Of a stretch of DNA of 64,000 nt, positions 1 through 13,179 are shown in pieces. Position 1 is the first letter of the stretch. Each line of letters begins with the position of its first letter. The notes beneath the pieces are model-generated. The model ran no database searches and was not told the origin of the DNA. It was given only the letters and a program-made list of their open reading frames with translations. Origin of the DNA: Trileptium ribeirensis (lineage: Eukaryota; Nematoda; Enoplea; Enoplida; Thoracostomopsidae); assembly GCA_030248225.1 (NCBI GenBank), contig JASANE010017598.1, forward strand, positions 58,620 through 122,619. The letters run 5' to 3'. The position numbers and the translations under genes are program-made.

Positions 1-306
1 ACTTTGCTGCCAAGGTAATCTTGAGGGGTCAAAATGTAATGCGTGCCATGCCGTTCTCGACATACTAACCCATATCCTAAACTTAGGTCCTTATTTCAGA
101 CATACACTAAACCTAAGCATAACTCGGGGAGCTCTAAGCCGCCCCAAGAACCCATCACTCTAAGCTGGTCTTTTTCTAACGATATAACGTATTGCCCCTC
201 AGTGTTACATGGACCCACTTTGGTGTACATGGTGCACTCAATTATTCTGTTAAGAAGATATGTGGCAATGTAATTCTAGCCTGTCCACAGCCCTCCGGAA
301 AGTGGG
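1..306 (+). other. Window start, no gene
   Basis: No exon or ORF with recognisable content. Bases 280-306 (cctgtccacagccctccgg...) are an isolated end fragment of the CTGG MITE family lying against the next element. Confidence 0.5.
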
Positions 307-799
307 CTGGCCTGTGCACTGTGAGGGGGACCCCCAACTTTTGAAATGCCCCATGTACGTGAGATTTCCCCCATGTGCGTCACCCCACCCTGCCAAAACC
401 ACCATGTTCAACTAATTCCAAAAATTTTTTATGTCTGAAAATTTACGTTTTTTGTTTGCAAATTGTTTTTTAAACCTTTAACCATTATTTAATAAATGGT
501 AATATTAATATTGTAATATTTGTAATATGGTAATAAATTATAATATAATGCTAAAATATCGTTTTTTAGCTTGAAAATACATTCAAATACAGTAAAATTG
601 CATGAAGATATATCATAACTTGTGGTAATTGATGTTTAAAAACAATTTGCAAACAAAAACATAATTTTCAGACATAAAAAATTTCTGGAATTAGTTGAAC
701 ATGTGGGGTTTCGCCCGAGTGGTGGACGTACATGGGGGAAAATACCACGAACATGGGGGATTTGGAAAGTGGGGGGTCCCCTCAATGTGGACAAGCCAG
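307..799. mobile_element. CTGG-family foldback MITE
   Basis: The left end ctggcctgtgcactgtgagg and the inverted right end ctggcttgtccacattgagg begin inverted arms of about 170-200 bp: ccccatgta-gtg, gttcaactaattcca, ttttttatgtctgaaaat and gtttgcaaattgttttt appear on both. Unlike 30778-31123 the two halves are true mirror images. A fresh target duplication is not visible because the left flank is another MITE fragment. Confidence 0.88.
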
Positions 800-3208
800 T
801 AATGGTTAAACTGAACAGACATGAATTTGGTAAGCTTAACTGGATTGAATTTATTTTAACTAAACGCAACGATACTGCAATGTTTCAAACTTATAAAGAA
901 GCGGTTGTTGGATGAACAAGCTCAATACATAACTGTTTTGAGAAAAAATTATTGATAATTCGTGAAAAACGTTTTGCCTTTGCAGGAAGGAGATTAATCT
1001 GTGGGTGGATGTATGCAGCATAGTTTTTTTACGAATACTATGTAGTGTGAATACGTTAACTATCAACACGAAAAATCAAATTAATGCAGTTGTCAAATGC
1101 CCTGAAAGATTGTACACGGCCGAAGTTTTTTCGTTGCCTGGGGTTTCGTAGGCTTTTCTCCAAAGATTTTTATTGAATTCGGCATGTTTACGAGGAATTC
1201 TTACTTTTGTGGGCGAAACGAGTGCTTGGATACCTATCGACGACCAGTGCACATATTTCAAACAAATTGGGTTAATTTTGTAGAGGAAGTAAGGCTCAAT
1301 ACGATTGTGTATTATGCTTTTCCACAAGATTATCCATGTGACATAGTGTTAGGTTTCATATATGTTTTTCGAAGGGCCCACGCGAGTTGGAATACATAAA
1401 AACCGCCAAATTTACATAAACTAATTGAGATTTATGACAGTGAAATATTGAGGTGTCGGGTTCATTTGAAAGTGTATTACAATTAGCCCATAAGACCCCA
1501 AATGGAAAAAATTATCCCTTCTGTATAAAGAAGATACTTTGGATGGTATTAGGATCACATTGCCTCGCAAATATAGCTTGTTATAGTTTCTGTGATGTGT
1601 TATTTACAGGGTAAAATATGTTTTAAAATGTGCGCTTGAGATCCGAAGTACACAAAATGAGCATGTTTTCACAGCAATCGGAGGCATATTTGCGATATTG
1701 AACTCATTTTATAACGCATTTCCAGCTCTTTGTAAACGCTTGTGACTCGTTACAGCGATGGAGTCTCTTGTAGGCAGTCTAGATAGGTTTTAAAATGGGA
1801 ATATGATGGCGTCGTTCACTACATTCACCACCGGGTGTCACACATATACCGACTCTCTGCTTGCACGGATGGATCGCAGGATAGCGCACAGGACCCAAAT
1901 ATAAAATGAATAATCAAACAGTTCAGATGACCATTGCTTATATTTTTGCATTTCTTTGCACATGCTGATCTGGTCATGGTCATGATAATGTCATTTTTGG
2001 GCGGAGCTCGGCAAAGCCGAGCGAAGCGTTTATATTTTCTGTCTGGGAGCGAAAAAGTCGATGTCCGTTCGTCTTTCATGGATCTCAAGAACCACTGAAC
2101 CGATTTAAAAAAATTTTTTTTGTTTGAAAGCCTATTATGTCAGAGTGTGCACCTGATATTTGGGATTAAAAAATTTTGAGTGGTTAATTAGTAATTAGCT
2201 AATTAGTTAAGCTTATGCAGCTAAAGAGAATTTTGCAATATTTGTGTTATTTATTGAAATAGAATCGTTTCGATCAAACCATTATAGGTTTTTGGGTCGA
2301 AGAATTCAAATATAATATTTTTACCAATGATGAAGCCCTATGCAATGTAGTTACAAGAAGATAAAATTGAGTACATTCGTAATGCCACAGCCCAAGCTCC
2401 GCTCACAAATGTAGTTCCACTACCGACTAGTCTGGTAGCTATGTGACAATAATAATTATTCTGATTGTTAAAATTTCATGTTCATTTTACTGGCAAATTC
2501 GTTCGAGTTTTGCACCGCTATTAAGACACCGTTACCTGCGCGGCATACCGAAGAGTAATTTCGGAAGTAGCGCGCCAAAGTTTCGTAACCCAGATCACGA
2601 CAGTATACTAAACACAATCAACTCGACATTATTTATACTATACATTACTTTTTGTTTGTAGTACCATTTTTTAGCTAGCTGAGACATAATTGTATAACGT
2701 TTTTCGTGCAATGAAACTGCACATACGGCTGTGTAGTTTATGTTTACTAATAATTGATACGTAGAACTCTTGCTTTAGACGGTAAAAATTAGCATTCAAT
2801 AACTATTGGACTGCCGGTTTCACAAATATTGTTGCGGATGGCGGTCCAGATTTATAAGATTGGGTAGCCGGAGTGCTTTTGGGAACGCAAATTGGTCTTA
2901 ATTTTAAACCATGTAATTTTTATCATTTGCGCTATTCCACTTAAGTAAAATGTTTTTATAAGAACCTCCACAACGTATTTACGATTATACAGGTATTTAT
3001 TAGAAATTTATATGAAATTTCGTTCTTCTTGAAGTTATCAGCACAGCACTACGGACAAAGGCATAAATATGCCATTTTACTGCTAGATTTAATGTTACCC
3101 TGAAAGGTAATGTCCTATATCTCTAGCGGTTGCAGAGATATTACCATGTTTCGTGCATTTAGAGTGCTAGTGTCCATTGAAAAACGAATTTCGATCCAAC
3201 CCTACAAT
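800..3208 (+). other. Upstream intron, no gene
   Basis: AT-rich sequence. Bases 1990-2230 contain a degenerate repeat (ggcggagctcggc ... gattaaaaaattttgag, then ttagtaattagctaatta) related to 4590-5450. No ankyrin-like exon was found, so this is probably part of the intron before exon 1. Confidence 0.5.
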
Positions 3209-3213
3209 GTAAA

Positions 3214-3432
3214 CTGGCTAGTCCAAACCTCGGAAATTATAGCCGGTGGCGGCCCACCTGCCGGGGGGTGCCGGGTTTTGCCGAGGACCACTTTTTTGCC
3301 GGATTTTGTCGCGTTTAGGCATTTATTTTTCTCAGCAGGGGCTTTGAGCCGCGGGGTATCCGAATTTTTGCCGGTGGGCAGCCGAAAATGTCGGAAAGCC
3401 CCCCGCCCCTCCCCGCACTTTGGACTAGCCAG
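3214..3432. mobile_element. CTGG-type MITE (ctggctagtccaaa), perfect TIR and 5-bp duplication
   Basis: The ends ctggctagtccaaa and tttggactagccag are perfect 14-bp inverted repeats. gtaaa flanks both sides (3209-3213 and 3433-3437). The GC-rich interior is related to 55817-56082. At 219 bp it is too small to code. Confidence 0.93.
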
Positions 3433-3437
3433 GTAAA

Positions 3438-4064
3438 TAGTGACAATAGCAGCATTCCATTTGCAACTACATAGAGAATGAATTGCTCCACAATATCAGA
3501 CTAAAACACCTATATAACTCGTTTGGTTGCAAACATATTACCATTTTCATGTATTTTGGGTGTCATGCGCCCATTTTAGAACGCGTTTTACAAAATTCAT
3601 AGAAGACATCATAACAGAGCATTACATACGGATATCTACACCTGTTGTCGAGTCTTATACAGCTTAATATGTAACATAATACTGAATGGTTTTGGCACTA
3701 TACACTGTACAATAATTATTTTATTTTGGATGTTTGCGAACTGTTAGTTTCAATGCCATTTTAAAATAAACTTGGAACTACAGCATTATTGTCTTGTTTT
3801 GCTTGTCAGCACCGTGTTTTACATCTAAGCGTAATAAACCCACGCATTTACATAAAGAACGTAATATTTGTTTTTCTATATTCATGACTCCATTCTCTGA
3901 TTTCCAGGTGTTGGTCGGTTATCGAAATTTTGATTTCCGGTGTTCTTCATGAATATGCAATTATAATGTTGACGTTGGACCCATGTAACCACCTGTACCC
4001 CCACTTCAGAAAATTTTTGTTGCCGCACTGGCAAACGCTATTGCCATTAGGTTGTGGATTTCAG
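3438..4064 (+). other. Last part of the intron before exon 1
   Basis: No coding sequence is evident. The region ends in the acceptor gttgtggatttcag at 4064. An earlier tttccag near 3906 is a possible alternative acceptor but gives no ankyrin reading frame. Confidence 0.5.
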
Positions 4065-4165
4065 GAAATAGTTTGCTTCAACTCTGTATTGATGCCAGTA
4101 ACGAGGATGCTGCTATGTTTTTGCTTTCAAAACCCGGTATAGAAGTGAATCACAAAAACCACAAG
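4065..4165 (+). CDS. ANKFY1: ANKFY1 exon 1 of window (ankyrin repeat)
   Basis: The exon follows the acceptor gtggatttcag and ends before the donor gtatat. It starts with the last two bases of a glycine codon, so the preceding intron is phase 1 and its donor exon lies outside the window. It encodes 33 full codons beginning NSLLQLCIDASNEDAAMFLL and ending VNHKNHK. This corresponds to GNSLLQ...VNHRNK in human ANKFY1, an ankyrin helix pair followed by the VNH loop. An in-frame ATG lies just upstream at 4052, but it falls in the intron tail, so it is not a start. The exon ends in phase 0 and joins exon 2 at a K|G junction. Confidence 0.9.
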
Positions 4166-6433
4166 GTATATATATGCTGTCAGTATTTGCAATTTTATAT
4201 TGTCGTTTTCTTACTTTCTTTTCATATTTACAAACAGCCTTATACATAAAATGATATAATGTATAGTATTCGCCCAGAATTACCGTAGACTTTGGAGCGA
4301 ACAAGCGTCGAACAAAATTTATTATTTCCCGAACAAATCGGGAATAAAATTTGATCATATGTCGAATAAATTTTAAGAATGTGGCCAATAAGTTTCGGAC
4401 AAAATTTGAATTTTCTGGGAGGGTTATCGAATTAGAAAATAAGTTTTCACTTCTGCAGAAGATTGGGAACTGTGTAGCTCTTCCGCAAATTCCGGGAACG
4501 AAACCTTGCCATTGATATTATTCATGCATCTTTTTATTTTCTTCAAAGTAGTATCTTGTTAGTTTTGTTTGTATCGCATTGAGCAGATTTATTGACGAAG
4601 CGGAGCTTTTTTGTTTTCGTCATAGCGGGAAAAATCGGCACCGTCCATCGAACTTCTCAATATCTTCTTGGCCGATTAATTTTTTTGTTTGAAAGGCATA
4701 ATATAGGTCAGGTGAAAGACATATAGATTTTGTCAAAATTTGCTTTAGTTAATTAGTAATTAATTAAACGTGTTAGCCTATTTTAGCATTTTCAAACAAA
4801 AATTGTGCTTATTTTTCAATGAATAATTAGTGTAAAGCTTTTATTTTTGTGCGTGTACTACATCTCGCCGTGTCGATTATGAATCTTGTTATCTTGTTTA
4901 TTACTATTCGAGGATGCGAAAAACATGCTAATTAGTTATTTAGTTAATTACAAATTAATTAGCTAATTTTTGAAAATTTAAGCGTGCTCAGAAATGAAAA
5001 AATGCACCTGGTGGTTTTATATGTCGCTGATCACGAATATGATATTTCTGAAGCTCTAAAACTTACAATAATAATAATAATAATGCATTTATAAAGCGTC
5101 CTTTTTGCTGATACCGTTGCAAAACCGCTGAATACGATGACAGTAACAGTACCATATTTTTGAAATTATGAAGGTAAGACCTACGGAAACAGAAATGTTT
5201 TAAACTTGACCTTATACGCTAATTAGTTAAGTAATTAATTAGCTAATTACTTAATTTTGGTTATTGCAAATTTTAAAATTGCTGATTTTTTGCGCCCGGG
5301 GGTTTTCGATGTCGCTGATCATGGATATATGACTTTTAAAGCTCTATAATTTTATCATTTGTGCTAATTTGTTAATTACTTAATTAGTTGATATTGCTAA
5401 CTAATAATCTAATTTTTAGCTAGGTAAACATTTGTACAGTGGGCTTGACATCAAATGTATAAAACGTGATACTTAGTATGGATTGATTAAATATTTAGTT
5501 GAAATACATGCATACATAAATGAAGTATAATATATTTTACCTATTTATCCGCTCACTTTTTGTAATTTATTACGTTTACTAGTTTAAGTAGTATCTGCCA
5601 TTACGATTATTATGCGATACCTGCAGAACTAATCTGTATAGCAACTCCCATCTTATTTACCTCTTTTGCTGTGGATTTAACCAAAATATTTGTATCTTTG
5701 CAATTGTATCAGATTTTATGTTTTATTTAATATCCTATTCATTTCGAGACTGGATTTTTATCGTTATTTATTGTTGCATAGTGCAAACCTGTTAAAATGT
5801 AAATGTTTGCAGATTGATTAGGTCATTCTGTATAAGTTGAAAACGCGTTTAAGTGATACAAGGTTAACATTTTACACAATTTGTCAATTTTTATGAAGGT
5901 TATTTGACACTTGCGTACATTACACCTTGGTGCACACACTATGATTGTCTTTTTGTCAAAATCTGAAGTGAATCTTTCAAAAAATTTTGTTTACTAATTA
6001 GACTATCATCGGTGTTTCCGAACTGGGGTTTTATGATGTACGAATGCCATTTTCTGTATTTCGCATGTTTGTCCGTGCTGATCAAATGATATGCTCAATC
6101 GGCGAGCCATGTTATAAAAAACACGGTTAGGAAACGTGCACAATTGTAACTGTATTGCGATCTAATTCGCAAAGTATTACGTCGAACAACATCAAGGAGA
6201 CAGCGTACATAACGAATAATTGTGATTTGTGCTCGATTACCAGCTATAAATTCGGCACCGACGTAACAAAACAAATTAACTCACTTAATGTTGTTTCACG
6301 CATAATTTGCGTAATTGCACATGATTATGAAACTGTCAGAAGAAAATTAATACTTATTTTGGTTTCAAGCAATTGCATACTTAATAAAATGCTTTATCAA
6401 CATTTGTTGTATACTGATGTAATAAACTTTTAG
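4166..6433 (+). other. Intron 1 (phase 0), AT-rich, no gene
   Basis: The intron has a gtatat donor and a cttttag acceptor. Bases 4266-4400 hold half of a MITE-like sequence starting tagtattcgcc and rich in gaacaa/gtcgaa. Bases 4590-5450 hold a degenerate repeat related to 1990-2230, with runs of ttaattag and an (aat)n tract near 5068 followed by gcatttataaagcg, a motif that often ends non-LTR elements. From 5460 to 6433 I see only AT-rich sequence. Confidence 0.75.
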
Positions 6434-6629
6434 GGTGAGACAGCACTTCATTGTTGCGCAAAATCGGGTCTAATAAGCGTCTGCCGTCGCCTAATAAATG
6501 CTGGCGCTAATCCAAACGTGCAGACGTATGAAGATTCAATGGAACATGGTACATATTTAAAGACTCCTCTGCATTTCGCGCTGTCAAATTGTCAACGCGA
6601 AATTGTTCGAATCTTTTTAGATTGTGCCA
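6434..6629 (+). CDS. ANKFY1: ANKFY1 exon 2 (two ankyrin repeats)
   Basis: The acceptor is acttttag and the donor gtaagtg. It encodes 65 codons plus the first base of the next. The protein begins GETALHCCAKSGLISVCRRL, a clear ankyrin T-ALH motif, continues INAGANPNVQ, passes through a short non-ankyrin insert (TYEDSMEHGTYLK) and enters the next repeat with TPLHFALSNCQREIVRIFL. Human ANKFY1 has a longer insert at the same place between GANPNLQ and TPLHMAIA, so the insert is shortened here. Phase 1 at the 3' end. Confidence 0.93.
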
Positions 6630-9294
6630 GTAAGTGTTGATTTATTGTGTGTTTCCTGCTGCTATCGCGTTCGAGCCAAGAAGTTTTTACATTATTTTTA
6701 GAATTTGGTATACACCGACGTTTGTCTTTATTTGCGTAAATTGCCGTAACTAATTTAACTCAATTTGGTTTTCACCGACTACCGTTGGTAGTTGAGTATT
6801 TTTGCTTTCTTCATTTTATCAAAACTATTTTTTTCTTCGCTTTCTTCATTTTATCAAAACTAAGGCCACGTTGCTTCAGGGCACCCACCTGTAACATCGG
6901 TACGAATTTGTTCTGAAGGTAAACAAATTTTCCGTGTCGGAACCGTCATCCCTTCACAGCTTGTGCTTCGGCAAACCCTAACTAGCATTTGGGGACTTTA
7001 ATACCTTAAAGGTATTTTCTATAGCTACCGTAGTATTTTTAAACTGGTTAACATTGCAAAAAATTTTTGGGTTATCTTTACGCACTGTAACTCATCACCT
7101 GGTGTGTGTACTATGCAATTTGAAAATTGACATGTAAAGAGATGCAGTTATCTCTTATGTAAGTCTAAGCTCTGTCGTTATTTTTTCTGAACAAAAACTG
7201 AGCTGTGGCGTATTCAAATCGGAGATTTAGACAAATTATCGCCGATTGAATACTTTGATAATTTGGGCATAATTCGGGTTCCTGAATACTCTAAATTAAT
7301 TTTTTCTGGTCGTAAGCTAAACTGTAAAAAATGTTTTAGATTTAAATTTAATCTCATTTAGCTTAATAAAACTTTTAAATATGCCAAAATGAAAGTTTTT
7401 GACATCCATTAACGATTATGATTGTCATAAACGATTAAACCGTAGGTATGATGCAATCCATTTTAGAGCATTGAATAGTACGTACCAGAAATACCTTGCT
7501 TTTCGAATGAACAGCGAGCGAACATCGAACAACGAATGTGATAACATGGCGCTAGCAGTAATGTTTTCAGATGCGTACTGTAAACCAGCATTTAAGTACC
7601 TTTAAATTCAAGCTCATGTTATATCTAGCGATAACGAAATATGACAAAATGCTTAGTAATTTCGCTAAGTTAAACATCGGACGAACTTTATTCACTGACG
7701 AGCGAGCGGTATTTGAACTAATCGAACGCTGGAATTTAATTAGTGTTCAAGGAGTAACGTAAATTGCATCAACATAAGAAGCTTTTACTTTTTAATCATT
7801 GCACAATTTTTTAACATAGTGAATCAGTGTCTAAAGTCTGTAATTTCGATAGTATTGTGTATCTATGTTATTATTTGTCTAAACATATTATCGCACCGGG
7901 AGTTCGTTTGATTGACCGTTCACGGTCGTTTTTCGTTTTAAAGCAATTGATCATAACTAAACTTCCTTCGTTTTTTAGAGCTTAGTGCAGATTGTCTGTT
8001 GTAGTGCTGTTGTAGTGATTGTGAATGCGTTTCCGTCTCTGTGTGCGCGATCGGCCATAACTCAGCAAGTAGTTAACCGATTTTCATGATCTTGGGTTCA
8101 TTCGACGAGTTTTTTGTTTTGAGGTCTGATTTCCGGGTCAGAGGTCAAAATGATGGTATCTTTAACCCCATTTTAGTACCCTACACGAAAGCAAGGCTAT
8201 TTTTATTATAACTTTCGAATTTTTTTCTCTGGTTGCTTTTATTGCATACTAAAATGATAAATGCCGATGCCTCTTTTTGTTTTTCGATTAAGGCTTCGGT
8301 TCCAGAGTTATCGGTTTTGAGGTATGGCACCCTCGTGATTCTTCGATCCCAAATTCGAAAAGTTGTTCTGACGTCCTGGGCGGCTGAAAAGTTTCACTTG
8401 GGGGAACTTGGACAAACTCATTGCCGGTGTTAGCTTTGTTCTAACTTGTGCACTGTATGACATCCACATATAGCATATCGACGTATGCTATCAAGAGCTG
8501 ATTGGCTGTGCACTTAAAAGGCGTAGGTGTACCTATGCTTCACTACGCTCTGCAATCTCGGCAGAGTTACTAGTGTATAATTTATTGTAAGTATGAGACA
8601 GGTTTACTGTCAGTCTAGTCTGGAGACACCGATCCAGGTATGTATATAGATGCTTTATTGACACTGGCATTTCCTCACATTCTGCTATTAAATTCAACTA
8701 TGTACAAGCATTAACATGTGTAGCCAAGCTCTCCGGAAATTCATTTCGCTCCGTTCTGCTACACTTTGACTACTTATGCTGGCTTCTCCACAGAACCAAA
8801 ATTTTACCTGTGAGTGCTTGAGCTGGGGACCACCAGATACAACTTTGGGGGAACTGAAAATACCTGGAAGTGCTTTGGGGATTGACTTGGTGGGAAACCA
8901 AATTTTGCCTGAAAATCCTGAGCTCCCTCCCCGCCTCTGTGGGTAGGCCAGTATTTATTGTTTAAGCAAAGAAAATGCATATTTCAACAGGCTGCACTTA
9001 GTTTGCTTAAGATTTTGTCACATATAGTCGAAATAAACAAAATAATACTGAGTTTTGATAAATCTGTTTCTTGTTAGGATTATCGTTTTGGTGTGTCCTG
9101 AAAATATCTGGGGTTCTAGGCGTTACTTAGGGAAGCCATAATTTACCTCGGGGAGCCGCTGAAATCGTGCGGGAGCTCGAAAATCCCGGGGGCCCTCTCT
9201 CTACGGAGAGGCAGCTATAATATATTGTGTAATAACCTATTAAAATGCGTTAAAACGACGTTTTCATCTACTTTCATCATCAGTGTATTTTAAG
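6630..9294 (+). other. Intron 2 (phase 1) with degenerate repeats
   Basis: Bases 6797-6862 contain a short direct duplication of gctttcttcattttatcaaa. Bases 7990-8580 hold one copy of a dispersed repeat listed separately. Bases 8779-8951 look like a MITE with CTGGCTTCTCCACAG at the left and a CCAG right end. Bases 9100-9220 are a GC-richer fragment of similar style. No coding exon is evident. Confidence 0.65.
7990..8580. repeat. Dispersed repeat, copy A (pairs with 57522-58320)
   Basis: Blocks shared in the same order with 57522-58320: cggccataactc, cgattttcatgatc, gaggtctgatttccgg, gtcaaaatgatgg, ctctttttgtttttcgatta, gaggtatggcaccctcgtg, gagctgattggctgtgcac and gcttcactacgctctgcaat. It ends near tagagtta-type sequence (cggcagagttactag). 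The short ORF at 8233-8433 is a by-product of the repeat. Confidence 0.65.
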
Positions 9295-9392
9295 AGCATT
9301 CTGAAGGCAATGTTGTGGTGCCTGACTTCACGATAGCGGATGCTACTGGTGAAACAGCGCTTGGGATTTGTCTGTGGTCGGGATATTATGAT
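9295..9392 (+). CDS. ANKFY1: ANKFY1 exon 3
   Basis: The acceptor is gtattttaag. The exon starts with AG, completing AAG (Lys) with the last base of exon 2, and ends before gtatga. It encodes KHSEGNVVVPDFTIADATGE followed by TALGICLWSGYYD. Human ANKFY1 has a matching segment, QIIPDFSLKDSRDQTVLGLALWTG, so the VPDF and LG-LWSG landmarks fix frame and boundaries. At 98 nt it is too short to stand out on its own, but phase and homology support it. It ends in phase 0. Confidence 0.88.
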
Positions 9393-12066
9393 GTATGACA
9401 ATGATTTTTATACTATAATGTACTGGAAAGATTACTGGTTTTGTGGTTTTATTCTAAATATAAACATATCGCTGATGCGGCTTTTTCGTTTCGAAGGTTT
9501 ACGGGAGCGTTTTTATAACGGTGTTTTTGCTCCAGCGATTTTCTGGAGAAACTATTTCAACTGATTTTGTTATATTTTACATTGATGTAGAACTGTGCAG
9601 TGTTAATCAGAGAAATAAAAGCTCTATGTTCTTGTCGATTTTCACACCTACAAAGCCACAACGAGCATATTAGTAATATACACTTTTTACGGCAATATGA
9701 CCAGGCTAACTTCTTTTTAAAAGTATAATTATACGTGAGGCAAAAATTTGTATGTATTGTGTATGTCAATACGCTTGTTCGCAACATTGATCTACCTACT
9801 TTTAGCATTATTTAGAGTATACGTGAAAATCTATTTTGACAATGTTATGGTTCGTTTAAAATAGAAAAAAAGAACGGTTTTATAATTTCTTCTTTGGTTA
9901 TAACAGTACCACCAGAAATTAAGGCTACATGCTGAATGCTATCCTGCTACTCAAAACATACAATCGAATAATTGGTACATCAAAAACATGTTTTTTGTTA
10001 TTTTACTAACTGGCGCAACCCGTAGATATTTAAAATTTTGTAACCTGGGTTTTTAATCTTGGAAAACATGTTGACCGTTATTTCTCAGTTAGGCGTTAAG
10101 TAGACCTTTATTTCATAATTTAGTTATCCAGTGTTGAGTACTGCTGGGCCTCCGCAATGGAACAGGACGGGAGTGTGCCTCCAAAATCCAGATGCCCCAA
10201 GTCCGAATTTCTTCCGGGAATTGTTTGCTCCGAATGAAAAATATTACCCGTGTTAGAAGTTCCCATGTGACTAAAAGTTAGCAAAAATTTATGCCTGTCT
10301 GCAATATAGTATTTTTTAAGTATATATATTTATAAGTATTTTTCATCTAATAGTTTACCAATAATATTCTTAAAATAACACTTTCATTTTGCTGCTGTTG
10401 TAGTAATTTATTTACACAACGTTTTCTTCGTTTCACTAATGTAACCAAGGAGCAAGAAGTCAAACCCCCCTTAAAGTTGTGCCGCGCCCGTCTTTAACCC
10501 GAGGGAGGGGTTCTGTTTTGTGCCACGAGTTTTGAGACCCGCTGTGGACAGGCCAAAACAAGATGCTTCTTGTACTAAATATTTCGCATGCAATATAAGT
10601 AAAGGCACTGTATGATATGACTAACAAAGCATAAACACAATTTGTTCTCACACTAACAATTATTTTTCTGTACACATTTTCCACAATATTACAGACTGTT
10701 TTAGCATTGTTAAAGACATTTTTTCAACTAGATACTTTACCTACAATAGTTACAAAGTCTCAATTTGAACTTTTGAAAAAATTTTTTAATTTTTTCTCAA
10801 TTTTTTCTATTTTTGTTTATGATATTAACGTGTGAATATATTTTATGTTCTGATAACGTGGCTGTTGTGTCATATTCAAGATTTACTCATACCCTTCCGG
10901 TTTAAATTCGCTGGACAGTTTCTTGAGTGTGACGCTGAGTTTTGCAGGTGGAATTTTGAAAGCGATGATATGATATTTCATGTACTTTATCGTTGAGATT
11001 ATTTTAATACTTTATGAAGGAGATCATAATATATGTTTCGACACTCAGAAAAATGTCGTTCGAAGTGTTTTTAAATGGACATAGGGTTTATACTGGGTTT
11101 TATTCCTATTTTACTGGGTCTGATTAAAAATTGCTGGTTCTGGAACAGGGAAAATACTTGCACATACACAAATAATAACGATAAAAAATAAATTAGAAGT
11201 TTATACACACGCATATACATATTGTGTATATGGCGATTGAGGGCTCAGATTTTGGTAAAAGTTTTTTTTGCAGTTTGACTAAAATTGTGCGGAAAAACTG
11301 GGGAAATTATAAAGAAAACGGGGAAATATTGAATTTCAAAAATTTAACTCGACAGATAACTTTGGCAAAATGATGGTTTAAAGCAAAATTTGCGACAAAA
11401 TCATAATGTGTGTAGGAATCCGATTGTAAAATATCTGGGTCTGATTAGAAAATTTTGAGTCTGGACCCACTCGTGGAGCCAAAATCGTAGGTGGTAAAAT
11501 ATTTAGATGGGGGCTCCTCACTGATCCTGGTATTTTGAGGAAGTCGTCCCTATCACGTGGGATAAAATTGCGATAAATGATAGAATGCCATTTGCAAGTA
11601 GTATTGCAAATTGCACCGATATTTAGCAATAATCAATGTTTTCGGTAGGCTCTAGTGCTTTTAACGTGTTACAATACGTTCACATGAGTGCATTTTGTTT
11701 CCTTTTTAGGCAATTTGTTAATGTGCGTTTGTTCAAGTTACGTTTTTCACCTTCTGAAAGTGCCTGTAATTCGTGGAAAAACATTGGCGTTTATGGAAAT
11801 AGATTTCGTAGTGGCCACATCTAGGGGACACCAACAGTCCTCCGTGTAGGCGAGTACATTAAATTGACTTTTATCCACTTGTCCCGGTTTTCAGTGGGTA
11901 ACTATTCACAGTAAGTAAATTTGCTTTCACGGACCCTGCTGTTTGGTAGATCTGCTATTGGCTGGTTGAGCAGGCTGATTACTTACATTTTTTGACACCT
12001 GTTTTTGCTCATAGATCGACTCATTTCTAAATACTATTATTTCTTCTTGTAGAAATTTTAATTTAG
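9393..12066 (+). other. Intron 3 (phase 0), no gene
   Basis: The intron has a gtatga donor and an aatttag acceptor. It is AT-rich. Near 10144 there is a ctgggcctcc fragment and near 10540 a gctgtggacaggcc fragment, both resembling ends of the CTGG MITE family. I cannot draw a complete element. No reading frame here has recognisable protein similarity. Confidence 0.6.
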
Positions 12067-12209
12067 ATTGCAAAGGACCTGATCCTCAGTGGAGCGACTG
12101 TCGACTGCAAGAATAATGAAGGCCTCACACTTCTTCATCGTGCTATAAGTCAGGCGGATGCTGAAGCGGCCCTGTTTCTAATCCAAAATAAAGCTGATGT
12201 TAACATTTT
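12067..12209 (+). CDS. ANKFY1: ANKFY1 exon 4 (ankyrin repeats)
   Basis: The acceptor is ttttaatttag and the donor gttagt. It encodes 47 codons plus two bases: IAKDLILSGATVDCKNNEG, then LTLLHRAISQADAEAALFLI, then QNKADVNI. The human counterpart reads TIAAQLLGSGAAIN...QTLLHMAIQRQDSKSALFLL, so this is one ankyrin repeat end, one full repeat and the start of the next loop. The terminal TT joins G of exon 5 to give TTG (Leu). The following intron is the largest in the window. Confidence 0.93.
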
Positions 12210-12698
12210 GTTAGTTTTAGTGTATTTGTTACCAACAATCACACATGTGACATTAACTGTTAAAACCCGTTTTAATTTTTCTAATGGGTTGTTGCTGCTC
12301 CAATTATCTTTTGTAGAAGGGTTTTCGTTCTTTATTATGACATTTTGAATAACTCAGCTTTAGTCTACCGGAGTTTGCACCCAGCGCTCCTAGTTGCTCG
12401 TGACTTATGTAGAGTCGTGGCCAATAATATTTGCAATCGAAATTATTCGAAGTCACGTTTAATCACAGTCTATCAAAATTTCGAGTTGTCGTAGTCGATT
12501 GACATTTCTATCTGTTATGTTCAATAGTTATTCGTTAGCTTTCTATTTTAACGTGAAATACTACCTATTATTGGTATTGTTTGACAGTATCGCGAGAACC
12601 GCGTCTTAATGTAGCTAAGATTTGGCCTTATTTGCTGGAATACGCTGTTGAGTTTTAAGAATTATCTTGGTAAAAAATATTTCGGATTCACTCTTTGC

Positions 12699-12889
12699 TA
12701 TAGTGCTCATCACAAATGACTGTCGCTCACAACTCGCTCCAGAATCGCTCGTACAGAACTTTTTCTAAAAATAGAATTTATTATTAATTATAATTTTTTC
12801 GAAATCTCAAGCTTCGAATTTCGAAAACTCGTTAACGGCTCGCCGGAAACTCACTCGCAATGCTACGGTCATTTCTAATGCGTGCTGTA
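12699..12889. mobile_element. MITE with terminal inverted repeats (tagt-ctc-cca type)
   Basis: The left end reads tatagtgctcatcacaaatg and the right end, read in reverse, starts tacagcacgcattagaaatg, so the ends form imperfect inverted repeats of about 25 bp. The interior is rich in gctcg and cgaa words. The same end type occurs at 50999-51175 and 62990-63138. The outermost base is ta on both sides, which would fit a TA target, but I cannot prove the duplication. Confidence 0.5.
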
Positions 12890-13179
12890 TTTATTACCAG
12901 TTTTTCAATTCTCTGCAAATTTCAGCTGGATTCATGAAATGGTGTTGCATGAATTTGGTTTCCCAAATACCTGTAAATCCCAAAATTGTCAAAGTTCGGT
13001 ACTTTTTGTGTGCAACTAAAGTAAATTACCTAATAAGTCGTTTCAAAAATGCTACAACGACATCTCCAAAAGCGACTTTATACATTTTACATATTAATTT
13101 ATGATAGTTGGAGGAGATACATAATCGATTTTTGTAATAAAGAAGGAGCCCAAAATTTTGCGAGACGAACCCATCCCCA

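Noticed and set aside
3110..3436. 108-codon ORF on the + strand
   Set aside because: More than half is the MITE 3214-3432. Open reading is a by-product of GC-rich MITE sequence.
4052..4064. ATG at 4052 as the ANKFY1 start codon
   Set aside because: It would give a protein lacking the BTB part, and the AG at 4063-4064 with a split Gly codon fits an internal exon.
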